Assembly (NCBI GenBank): GCA_902727915.1
Contig: CACVAU010000091.1
Span: 1 to 58,675, forward strand
Direction: 5' to 3'
Length of the DNA: 58,675 bases
From: an uncultured Sulfurovum sp.
GTDB taxonomy: Bacteria; Campylobacterota; Campylobacteria; Campylobacterales; Sulfurovaceae
In this document: positions 18,011 to 24,628 of the stretch, piece by piece
How positions within the stretch are numbered: the first letter of the stretch is position 1
How the letters are laid out: the number at the start of each line of letters is the position of its first letter
Translations under genes and position numbers: made by a program
Notes under the pieces: model-generated
Databases searched by the model: none
What the model saw: the letters and a program-made list of their open reading frames with translations, nothing else
What the model was told of the DNA's origin: nothing

Positions 18011-18964
18011 TTGAAACTTTTATTACCATTTATACTATTAACAAATTTAACCTTCTCTAAACCGTTTATCCCCTCTAATTTTAATAATGTGATTCATACC
18101 CTTGAAGAGAATCAAGAAGCTCAAAAAATTACGCTTTTACTCAAACAAATTGCATTAGAACCTGATAACTTGGTTTTGGTCGATAGACTATTAAGTACCT
18201 ATATTCAAAGTGCTAAAAAGAGTGGCAATAACAGTTATATTGGTTATGCTGAAGCTTTTGTAGCTCCTTATTTGATTAAATATCCTAAAGTCTATCATTT
18301 AAAAATGCATCAAGTAAATATTTTACAATACACCCATCGGTTTGATGAAGCACTTAATATACTTCAAAGTATTATTGTAACAACACCCCAAGAGGCTGAA
18401 TCTTATCTGGTTAAAGCAAGTATTTACCAAGCTAAAGAAGATTTTAAAGCATCATTAAGTACTTGTAAACGATTGATTTTTCGTTCGTCTCATCTTCTTT
18501 CTAGTACGTGTATTACCACAGCACAATCGCACTTAGGAAAGTTAGAAGAGAGTTATACACTGTTACAAGATGTTTATGCTAAGGCTGAGAATGAAGACTT
18601 GAGTGAAAAACTATGGGCATTAACTTCTTTGGCTGATATGGCACATCGCTTAAATAAGCCAGAAGAGAGTTTAGCTTATTTGGAAGAAGTTTTAGAAAAC
18701 GACCGTAACGATTATTATGCTTTAAAAAAAATGAGCGATATCTATTTACTAGAAAAAGAATATTTAAAGGTTAAAGAACTGTTAACAGAATATCAACATA
18801 TTGAAGCGCTTTTTTTAAGACAAACAGTAGCAAGAAGTAAATTAGGAGACTCTATTCTTTTGGAAAAAGAGAATTTAAAATCTTTTTTAGCCCTTTTAAA
18901 ATTACGTAATGAAACAGCGCATAAAGAAGATATACCATATTTTAGGGAATTAGGACTATTATGA
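18011..18964 (+). CDS. Secreted tetratricopeptide-repeat protein
   Basis: 317 residues. The start is TTG at 18011, supported by AAGGAAT eight bases upstream. The signal peptide (LLLPFILLTNLTFS) is followed by helical repeats with TPR spacing (FDEALNILQSIIVTTPQEAESYLVKA and PEESLAYLEEVLENDRNDYYAL regions). It overlaps the next gene by ATGA (18961-18964), so it is co-translated with the HupE/UreJ-like protein. It is probably a periplasmic scaffold for the DUF4331/HupE system. Confidence 0.8.
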   Translation: MKLLLPFILLTNLTFSKPFIPSNFNNVIHTLEENQEAQKITLLLKQIALEPDNLVLVDRLLSTYIQSAKKSGNNSYIGYAEAFVAPYLIKYPKVYHLKMHQVNILQYTHRFDEALNILQSIIVTTPQEAESYLVKASIYQAKEDFKASLSTCKRLIFRSSHLLSSTCITTAQSHLGKLEESYTLLQDVYAKAENEDLSEKLWALTSLADMAHRLNKPEESLAYLEEVLENDRNDYYALKKMSDIYLLEKEYLKVKELLTEYQHIEALFLRQTVARSKLGDSILLEKENLKSFLALLKLRNETAHKEDIPYFRELGLL

Positions 18965-20130
18965 GAATTTTATTTTTTATTTTATTAAGCATTAATCTTT
19001 ATGCCCACCAAACCAGCTTATCACTTTTAAATGTCCAAGTAGAAGAAAATAAAATTTTAGGCTCGTATAAGGTTTCGTTAGAAGATGCACAACTATTGGT
19101 TAATTTAGATAAAAATTTTAACCGTGAGATAACATGGCAAGAAGTACTAGCAGAAGAGCAAAATTTAGTGAATCAAATTAAAACGCAGTTCTTCATTAAG
19201 GTGAATGAAAAAGGTTGTAACGTAAATTTTGAGCCTGTTCAGCTTGATAAGTTACATAGTAATACCTATTTACATTTTGGATTTACTTCAGTTTGTGAAG
19301 AGAAAATAGATACTTTAGCATTAAAATATACGCTTCTTTTTGATAAAGATAGTATGCATAAAGCTTATGTAAATGTACAAGAAGGTGAAAAGACACATAA
19401 TTTACTCTTTTCAAAAGATAATTTTGAACTTAAAATTGATTTAAATAATACATCTACCTTTAGTACTTTTATGGAGTTTATTAAACAAGGTGTTATTCAT
19501 ATTTTTATTGGTATAGATCATATTCTTTTTTTAGTGGCACTACTTTTACCTTCGGTACTTTTTATGCGTGAAAAACAATGGCATGGAAATAATTCTATAC
19601 AATCAACATTTAAAGCTTTACTTTTTAGAAGTAATAGAGAATGGTATCCGAACAGTTCTTTACATAAAACGCTTATGAATGTTCTTAAGATAGTAACAGC
19701 CTTTACTGTAGCACACTCGATTACCTTAACGCTGACTATTTTAGGGTATATCTCATTGGATTCATGGATTGTTGAGTCATTTATAGCTTTTTCAGTCATA
19801 TTGGCTGCGATTAATAACATTACAGGCACCATAGAAAAACGTCTTTGGGTATTGGTCTTTGTCTTTGGACTGATTCATGGTATGGGTTTTGCATCAGTTT
19901 TAATGGATTTAGAGTTACAAGAAAGTTCATTGCTAACAGCTCTTTTTGGCTTTAATTTGGGGGTAGAACTGGGACAAATTGCTATTGTTACTTTATTGGT
20001 ACCTGTGCTTTATCTTATAAGAAATCAAAAATGGTATCAATTTCTTGTTTTATATTTTGGTTCATTCTTAATTATGCTAGTGGGTGTTCTTTGGTTGTGG
20101 GAAAGAGTTTCAGAAGGCTTAGGACTTTAA
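18961..20130 (+). CDS. HupE/UreJ-like membrane protein
   Basis: 389 residues. A signal peptide and an exported N-terminal domain (about 18-155, LLNVQVEENKILGSYKVS onward) precede a HupE/UreJ_2-type membrane domain. That domain begins GVIHIFIGIDHILFLVALLL, with conserved His/Asp residues, and includes VAHSITLTLTILG and LIHGMGFASVL. The His-rich helices suggest a metal transporter (nickel or cobalt in relatives). It closes the DUF4331 cluster and is followed by a hairpin at the stop codon. Confidence 0.85.
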   Translation: MRILFFILLSINLYAHQTSLSLLNVQVEENKILGSYKVSLEDAQLLVNLDKNFNREITWQEVLAEEQNLVNQIKTQFFIKVNEKGCNVNFEPVQLDKLHSNTYLHFGFTSVCEEKIDTLALKYTLLFDKDSMHKAYVNVQEGEKTHNLLFSKDNFELKIDLNNTSTFSTFMEFIKQGVIHIFIGIDHILFLVALLLPSVLFMREKQWHGNNSIQSTFKALLFRSNREWYPNSSLHKTLMNVLKIVTAFTVAHSITLTLTILGYISLDSWIVESFIAFSVILAAINNITGTIEKRLWVLVFVFGLIHGMGFASVLMDLELQESSLLTALFGFNLGVELGQIAIVTLLVPVLYLIRNQKWYQFLVLYFGSFLIMLVGVLWLWERVSEGLGL

Positions 20131-20144
20131 AAAGTCCTTCTGAA
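20109..20144 (+). terminator. Hairpin at the end of the HupE-like gene
   Basis: TTCAGAAGG (20109-20117) pairs with CCTTCTGAA (20136-20144). The loop can itself fold as AGGACTTT/AAAGTCCT, with the stop codon inside. The following run is AT-rich but has no long T tract, so termination strength is uncertain. Confidence 0.45.
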
Positions 20145-20182
20145 CTCATAGAAGTTTTTGTAGACTTTTAGAAAAAACAACA

Positions 20183-20202
20183 TGTTTATCTAATGTTTAT
20201 AA
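20183..20202 (+). promoter_or_regulatory. Direct-repeat operator upstream of the 20272 gene
   Basis: TGTTTATCTAA then TGTTTATAA: two TGTTTAT boxes start 11 bases apart (20183 and 20194). The second starts exactly 39 bases before TATAAT at 20233, the same geometry as at 16095-16152. Weaker TGTTTTA and TGTTCTA boxes follow at 20216 and 20228. Confidence 0.55.
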
Positions 20203-20232
20203 ACAATTTCTATTATGTTTTATTTCATGTTC

Positions 20233-20238
20233 TATAAT
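20233..20238 (+). promoter_or_regulatory. -10 box of the 20272 gene
   Basis: TATAAT lies 34 bases before the start codon. The ribosome site AAGGA is at 20261-20265. Confidence 0.55.
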
Positions 20239-20271
20239 ACCTTATAACAAAAAACAATTCAAGGATATAGA

Positions 20272-20625
20272 ATGAAAAATTTTAGAAAAACAACAATCGC
20301 AACTTTAGCCCTAATAGCACTTAGCCAAACAATTTCGGCAAATTACACTATAAACAACTTTGAGACACTAGACGTAACAAAATTTTCATCGGTATGGCAA
20401 GAGCTTAATAAAAATAATAAAAGAGACCAAGCACATTTAAGTTCATATATGAACAAACTTTTAGACAATTCTCAAAAAGTTGCTTATGAAGAGTGTACAC
20501 CGTCTATTGATGTTAATAGATTTTCATCTTTATGGCAAGAGGTTAAAGTAAATAATAATAATGCTGTACATCTAAGCACTGCTTTTAATAGTACGGCTAC
20601 TGAAGTTATTTGTACTGTTTCATAA
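20272..20625 (+). CDS. Small exported protein with two copies of an FSSxWQE motif
   Basis: 117 residues. The signal peptide (TTIATLALIALSQTISA) is followed by two copies of one motif, DVTKFSSVWQELNKNN (34-49) and DVNRFSSLWQEVKVNN (80-95). Each is followed a few residues later by HLS (55-57 and 100-102). Two Cys (75 and 114) may form a disulphide. No family was recognised. Its promoter shares the TGTTTAT direct repeats with the DUF4331 gene, so it is probably a target of the nearby two-component system. Confidence 0.7.
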   Translation: MKNFRKTTIATLALIALSQTISANYTINNFETLDVTKFSSVWQELNKNNKRDQAHLSSYMNKLLDNSQKVAYEECTPSIDVNRFSSLWQEVKVNNNNAVHLSTAFNSTATEVICTVS

Positions 20626-20638
20626 CCGTCACAAACTT

Positions 20639-20661
20639 ATATACCAATGTTTTTGGTATAT
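20639..20661. terminator. Hairpin after the small exported protein
   Basis: ATATACCAA pairs perfectly with TTGGTATAT around a five-base loop (TGTTT). It sits 14 bases after the stop and is probably the transcript end, although no T run follows. Confidence 0.45.
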
Positions 20662-20729
20662 ACTAGCCCATAAAGTTTCAATCGTTGTCTCCTCATCTTA
20701 ACTTATTTTTTTATTTTTTATGGGCTAGT
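20662..20729. repeat. 13-bp perfect inverted repeat around a 42-base loop
   Basis: ACTAGCCCATAAA (20662-20674) and TTTATGGGCTAGT (20717-20729) pair completely. The enclosed 42 bases hold no ORF and are T-rich toward the right. It could be a bidirectional terminator, a small RNA or a miniature element. The wider 20626-20941 gap also holds the two scars listed separately. Confidence 0.5.
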
Positions 20730-20755
20730 GTATGTTAAAAAGTCTTTTATTTTCA

Positions 20756-20796
20756 TGTGAGATAATTTAATTATCTACTGAAAATAGAGGGAAAAT
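20756..20796 (+). repeat. Copy of the TPR-gene promoter/ribosome-site region
   Basis: ATCTACTGAAAATAGAGGGA here resembles ATCTACTGGAAATAGGGA at 20916-20933, just before the 20942 gene, and both are preceded by a TAAT-rich box. No gene follows this copy; instead a fragment of the MBL-fold gene end begins at 20812. It looks like the scar of a deleted or displaced gene copy. Confidence 0.5.
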
Positions 20797-20811
20797 TTAA
20801 GTTACTCTTTT

Positions 20812-20844
20812 TTATTTAAGCTTTATCTTCATCAAATTCTCAGC
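20812..20844 (-). pseudogene. Displaced 3' end of an MBL-fold hydrolase gene
   Basis: Read on the minus strand, ten codons and a stop (AENLMKIKLK-stop) match the end of the MBL gene at 22297-22329 (AEDLMKIRVQ-stop). 29 of 33 bases are identical, including the stop codon position. Homology stops abruptly upstream. The TPR gene lies between this fragment and the intact gene, so the pair behaves like the flanks of an insertion. Confidence 0.65.
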
Positions 20845-20905
20845 TTTAAAAAAATTAGTATCTATTGATATTTTGACTTTCTTCTATTATTTTATTTTCC
20901 TTGGT

Positions 20906-20911
20906 TATAAT
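20906..20911 (+). promoter_or_regulatory. -10 box of the TPR gene
   Basis: TATAAT lies 30 bases before ATG 20942, with the ribosome site AGGGAAAT close to the start. Confidence 0.45.
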
Positions 20912-20941
20912 CTAAATATCTACTGGAAATAGGGAAATAGC

Positions 20942-22228
20942 ATGTTAAAAATCACCACAAAACTGGACAACTCCATACCAATTTTTGAACGCTTGGCAAA
21001 AATTAAAAAGCTTTTTTCTTCTTCGGTAACTTTTTGGACAGTTGTTAGCCCTATTTCTCTTTTTATTTTATCGCAATTTATTGCTTTGGCTTGGAATGAA
21101 AAACTCTCCGAGATAGTTAGACTATTTGTCAAAGATGCTCCAGAGTGGGTACAGTTCATCAGTGAATTGGCAATTAGCTATTTTGAAAAAGGTGCTGATT
21201 GGTTCTATGTGGTTGGTGCGTTTTTATTGATTTTTCTTTTTTTAGTAGCAAAATATTTGGATAGAGAGGGTGTTTCAAAAGATGATATTGAGGAACTTAA
21301 AAACAATAAGAGTACTGAAAACTACTTGATTCAACGGATAGGACAACTAGAAGCACAACTGTTACAAGCCAACTCTAGTGAAGAAATAGAACGCTTGGTA
21401 GATGAGGTAAGTAGTTTAAAATTACAACTTTTAGCATTACAGATAGATGATAAAGTTATTGATGAAGCACAAGGTATCATAGAATTAGAGGCTAAAGCAG
21501 GGATTCCTAAAGCACTTGAATTGATAGAGAAAAACAATCCTAAAAGTCAAGTAGAGAAGTTACGTGAACAAATGGAAAAACAGGCAAAAATCTCTCGTTA
21601 TAAAGCAAGCTTATATGAGTGGATACATCAGTGGGAAAAAGCAGAGAGTGCTTACGAAGAAGCCATAGAGTTTGCTCCGAATTATGACAACTATTTTGGC
21701 TATGCTTATTTTTCACAGGTCTACCGAGCAGATTTTAAACAAGCAGATAAATTTTATAGAATGGCTTTAAATAAAACAGAGTCATTAAGTGATAGAGCAA
21801 CTATTCTAAACAACTTAGGAAATTTTCATTCAAAAGACAGCACAAAACGTGCCGAAGCCTTGGCGATGTATGAAGAGGCATTGGAGGTACGAAGAGTCTT
21901 AGCCAAAGAGAATTCCAAAGTCTATTTGCCTGATGTGGCAGATAGTTTAAATAATTTAGGAAATTTTCATTCAAAAGATAGCACAAAACGTGCCGAAGCC
22001 TTGGTGATGTATGAAGAGGCATTGAAGATATATAGAGCATTAGCCAAAGAGAATCCTAAGGTCTATGGAAGAGACTGTGCCAATACTTTGGTAATGGGTG
22101 TTTATTTGTTTGGGGCAAATAAAATGCAATTAGATGAAGCTTTAGAGCTACTTGAACCTTACCCTGATAATTATGAAAATGTAGGTGGGTTACGTCAAAT
22201 TATTTTGGAATTAAAAGAAGCACGGTAG
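20942..22228 (+). CDS. Membrane-anchored TPR protein
   Basis: 428 residues. Two predicted membrane helices (about 29-50 and 88-106) lead into a coiled coil (about 115-200, QLEAQLLQANSSEEIERLV region). TPR repeats then run to the C-terminus. Two TPR units are nearly identical (NLGNFHSKDSTKRAEAL twice, about 288-304 and 338-354), also at DNA level, which points to a recent unit duplication. Such proteins are common accessory genes in Campylobacterota. It is bracketed by a displaced MBL-gene end on the left and the intact gene on the right. Its stop codon lies inside a REPIN-like element. Confidence 0.85.
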   Translation: MLKITTKLDNSIPIFERLAKIKKLFSSSVTFWTVVSPISLFILSQFIALAWNEKLSEIVRLFVKDAPEWVQFISELAISYFEKGADWFYVVGAFLLIFLFLVAKYLDREGVSKDDIEELKNNKSTENYLIQRIGQLEAQLLQANSSEEIERLVDEVSSLKLQLLALQIDDKVIDEAQGIIELEAKAGIPKALELIEKNNPKSQVEKLREQMEKQAKISRYKASLYEWIHQWEKAESAYEEAIEFAPNYDNYFGYAYFSQVYRADFKQADKFYRMALNKTESLSDRATILNNLGNFHSKDSTKRAEALAMYEEALEVRRVLAKENSKVYLPDVADSLNNLGNFHSKDSTKRAEALVMYEEALKIYRALAKENPKVYGRDCANTLVMGVYLFGANKMQLDEALELLEPYPDNYENVGGLRQIILELKEAR

Positions 22229-22292
22229 GTTCGATTTTATCGAACACTTTTTATTCAAGATATTATTATAAGTTCGATGAAATCGAACCTAC
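22225..22292. repeat. REPIN-like inverted pair of GTAG palindromes
   Basis: The left arm GTAGGTTCGAT..ATCGAAC (22225-22245) and right arm GTTCGAT..ATCGAACCTAC (22272-22292) are reverse complements with one mismatch in 21. Each arm is itself a hairpin (TTCGAT/ATCGAA). A 5' GTAG followed by a palindrome, in head-to-head pairs, is the signature of RAYT-associated REP elements. It fills the gap between the convergent TPR and MBL genes and provides both stop-codon regions. A related element lies at 49696-49794. Confidence 0.7.
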
Positions 22293-22296
22293 GGAG

Positions 22297-23163
22297 TTAT
22301 TGAACCCTTATCTTCATCAAATCCTCAGCCCAAATAATATTGCCTTTGTAGTTCTCTCGAATAAGCTTTAAGCTCTCTTCTTCTGAATCATAAGTACGTT
22401 TCATTCTATGGGAAAGCACAAGGTTTTTAACTTGTGCTTTTGAAGCTACTTCACCAATGCGTTTTGGGGTGATGTGCAGTTCTTTAGCGTAGTGACCAGC
22501 GTGTTGGGCAATGGCATGATGAACGACTAAGTAGTCTACTTTGTGGGCTAAGTTAATGAGTTTTTCACTTTCAGCTGATGTGTCACCAGCAAACACAATT
22601 TTTTTGTCACCGATGCTTAGGCAATAAGCAAGAGCAGGGATTTTGGCATGTTTAACCCCAGCCATGCCTACGATGATGTCTCCGTAGTTGTGTGAGTTAT
22701 AGCCTTGGTCAAATAGGTGTGGGACAATCTGAAATGAGTCGCTTTGTTTGGTTAAGATGTCGTCCATGTAGCCATAAACACCATTGCTACCAAAGAGACG
22801 TTCTAAATAGACTTTAATGTTTGGGAATTTACCAGCTGAAGTTGTTCCTAAGATGGGAAGAACAGCTGTTCTTTTGGAGAAAAAACCAGCTTTCATAAAC
22901 GCAGGTAAATCAGCAGCATGGTCAATATGTAAATGGGTTAGGGCAATGAAGTTTAAATCTTCTATGTTAGCACCAGACTCTGCAAAACGGGTAAAAGAAC
23001 CTCCTCCAGCGTCTACCATGGCTTTGGCTTTGCCATCTATCCAGACCAAGTAGCCACTGGAAGCACGTTTAGAAAATTCAGGCCCACCTGAACCTAAGAT
23101 TTGTAATTCGATGCTTTGAGCGTAAAGAAAAAAAGGTAAAAAAAGTACAATAAGTTGTTTCAT
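22297..23163 (-). CDS. Secreted MBL-fold metallo-hydrolase
   Basis: 288 residues from ATG 23163. That start has AAGGA eight bases upstream and puts the signal peptide (QLIVLFLPFFLYA) at the N-terminus; an in-frame extension to 23274 would overlap yajQ and is unlikely. The metal site is THLHIDHAADLP (HxHxDH). Further ligands are in GDTSAESE and LVVHHA, and a final His in LVLSHRM. It is a ribonuclease Z/arylsulfatase-like MBL fold, exported to the periplasm. The substrate is unknown. Confidence 0.87.
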   Translation of the reverse strand: MKQLIVLFLPFFLYAQSIELQILGSGGPEFSKRASSGYLVWIDGKAKAMVDAGGGSFTRFAESGANIEDLNFIALTHLHIDHAADLPAFMKAGFFSKRTAVLPILGTTSAGKFPNIKVYLERLFGSNGVYGYMDDILTKQSDSFQIVPHLFDQGYNSHNYGDIIVGMAGVKHAKIPALAYCLSIGDKKIVFAGDTSAESEKLINLAHKVDYLVVHHAIAQHAGHYAKELHITPKRIGEVASKAQVKNLVLSHRMKRTYDSEEESLKLIRENYKGNIIWAEDLMKIRVQ

Positions 23164-23267
23164 TATTAGCGTCCTTAAGTGAGTAGTACTGTAAATATAA
23201 CATATAGTTTGTTTACTATTTGTAATATGATAAAATATGCGCAAATAATAGAGTATAAGGAAAAAGT

Positions 23268-23765
23268 ATGGCAAAAGACCACTATTTTGATATTACAGCC
23301 AAGCTGGACATGATGGAGATGAAAAATGCTGTGATTATGGCACAAAAAGAGGTGAAAACACGTTTTGACTTTAAAGGGGTTGTGGCAGAAATTAAGTTGA
23401 ATGAAGCAGGGAAAGTTCTTTCTTTAAGTTCTTCTTCGGAAGATAAAGTGGACGCTTTAAAAGACATACTCATTTCAAAGTTAATTAAAAGAAACATTGC
23501 TAGTAAGTCACTTGAAGAGGTAAAAACAGAAGGGATTTCTGGTGGTAATACGAAGATTATTTATAAGATTGTTGATAGTATTGAGAAAGATGAAGCCAAA
23601 GAGATTGTCAAAGCCATTAAAGCCATGAAGATTAAGGTAACACCTTCTATTCAAGGTGATGAAGTTCGTGTAACTGGGAAAAAGATTGATGATTTACAGG
23701 CTGTGATGACAGAGGTTAAGACGCTTGATTTAAAAGCACCTCTTGTTTTTGGAAATTTTAAATAG
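23268..23765 (+). CDS. yajQ: YajQ-family nucleotide-binding protein
   Basis: 165 residues, the full family length. Typical start AKDHYFDITAKLDMMEMKNAV, then VKTRFDFKGV, LISKLIKRNI and VRVTGKKIDDLQAVM. YajQ proteins bind nucleotides, and some bind c-di-GMP as transcription co-factors. Given the c-di-GMP-I-type riboswitch in this window, a c-di-GMP role here is possible but not shown. It is divergent from the MBL gene, with about 100 bases between. Confidence 0.93.
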   Translation: MAKDHYFDITAKLDMMEMKNAVIMAQKEVKTRFDFKGVVAEIKLNEAGKVLSLSSSSEDKVDALKDILISKLIKRNIASKSLEEVKTEGISGGNTKIIYKIVDSIEKDEAKEIVKAIKAMKIKVTPSIQGDEVRVTGKKIDDLQAVMTEVKTLDLKAPLVFGNFK

Positions 23766-23786
23766 GTTTGACAATGTCAAACCTAT
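23762..23786. terminator. 11-bp perfect hairpin after yajQ
   Basis: ATAGGTTTGAC pairs with GTCAAACCTAT around AAT, starting in the yajQ stop codon. A second small hairpin, AAGCC/GGCTT, follows at about 23793-23805. It lies between convergent genes and may end transcription both ways. The TAGGT...ACCTA outer frame with a variable inner stem is like the two REPIN-like elements at 22225 and 49696. Confidence 0.55.
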
Positions 23787-23803
23787 GTGTGAAAGCCTAA
23801 GGC

Positions 23804-24055
23804 TTAGTCACAGTGTCCACCACCACAACATCCACCTGATGGAGCTGCTGGTGCAGGTTGACCCATAGTAATGCTAAAGTTGTCACCAGACTCACTTAAT
23901 GCAAAAGAGTGCTTTTTACAAAATCTTGTGTTCATGTGATTTACCATTGCTTGTGCTTCAATTAAGGCATCATCTTTAGATTCAAAACTTTTATTGTTTT
24001 CTAGGTTACTTCTTCTGAAACATCCACATTCTCTGTCTATGTTAATTGTTGACAT
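23804..24055 (-). CDS. Small Cys/His-tailed protein of unknown function
   Basis: 83 residues. Cys at 10, 12 and 46 (ECGCF and RFCKKH) and a C-terminal GGCCGGGHCD tail suggest metal binding or a metal-handling role. The centre is a short helical region (DDALIEAQAMVNHMN). No named family was recognised, though small proteins with this CCGGGHC ending occur in Campylobacterota genomes. It ends against the yajQ hairpin. Confidence 0.7.
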   Translation of the reverse strand: MSTINIDRECGCFRRSNLENNKSFESKDDALIEAQAMVNHMNTRFCKKHSFALSESGDNFSITMGQPAPAAPSGGCCGGGHCD

Positions 24056-24196
24056 ATAAATCCTTGTTGTTATTTTTTTGGATAATACTTGATTATGCTT
24101 AATATAATCTTGGCTTTTGGTGAAAACAGGAGAAAGAGGGTTTGAATTATATAATAATGTTATTTTGATACAAGCGTATCGTCAGTTTTACATTTT

Positions 24197-24223
24197 AAAA
24201 ATATTTCATATTGAAATATTTTT
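24197..24223. promoter_or_regulatory. 11-bp inverted repeat upstream of the UPF0102 gene
   Basis: AAAAATATTTC (24197-24207) and GAAATATTTTT (24213-24223) pair perfectly around ATATT. It lies about 30 bases before a TATAAT box that precedes ATG 24276, so it is either an operator or a terminator for leftward reads. Confidence 0.35.
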
Positions 24224-24275
24224 ATCTATTTATAATAAAAAATATTCTATAATGAAATTAAAATAAAGGATACTC

Positions 24276-24620
24276 ATGAAAAATGAACTTAATAGACTAA
24301 TTGGTAATCAAAATGAAGAACTTGCACTTACTTTTTTAGAATGTGAAGGTTTTTCAATTGTAGCACGAAACTATTATGCACGTAAGTTGGGCGAAATTGA
24401 TATTATTGCGATACGAGATGGGGTATTACACTTTGTAGAGGTTAAATCTTCTCAGGCTGACTTTGACCCTGTTTATAACTTTACAGCGTCAAAACAGCGT
24501 AAAATGATTAATTCGGCCTACTATTACATGCAAACACATAAGGTAGATATGGAATTTTCAATAGACTTGCTTTTAGTACGTTGGGGTGAAGTAGAGTTTT
24601 TAGAAAATATCACGATGTAA
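24276..24620 (+). CDS. UPF0102 (YraN-family) endonuclease-like protein
   Basis: 114 residues. The family pattern is clear: GNQNEELALTFLECEGF, ARNYYARKLGEIDIIA, and LHFVEVKSS, with a PD-(D/E)XK-type core (Glu/Asp of GEIDII and EVK). UPF0102 proteins are conserved nuclease-fold proteins of uncertain role in DNA processing. It is convergent with the next gene, nine bases away. Confidence 0.92.
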   Translation: MKNELNRLIGNQNEELALTFLECEGFSIVARNYYARKLGEIDIIAIRDGVLHFVEVKSSQADFDPVYNFTASKQRKMINSAYYYMQTHKVDMEFSIDLLLVRWGEVEFLENITM

Positions 24621-24628
24621 TTTATAAG

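Noticed and set aside
23164..23274. N-terminal extension of the MBL hydrolase to 23274
   Set aside because: It would overlap yajQ and put 37 residues before a clear signal peptide; the ATG at 23163 has a ribosome site.
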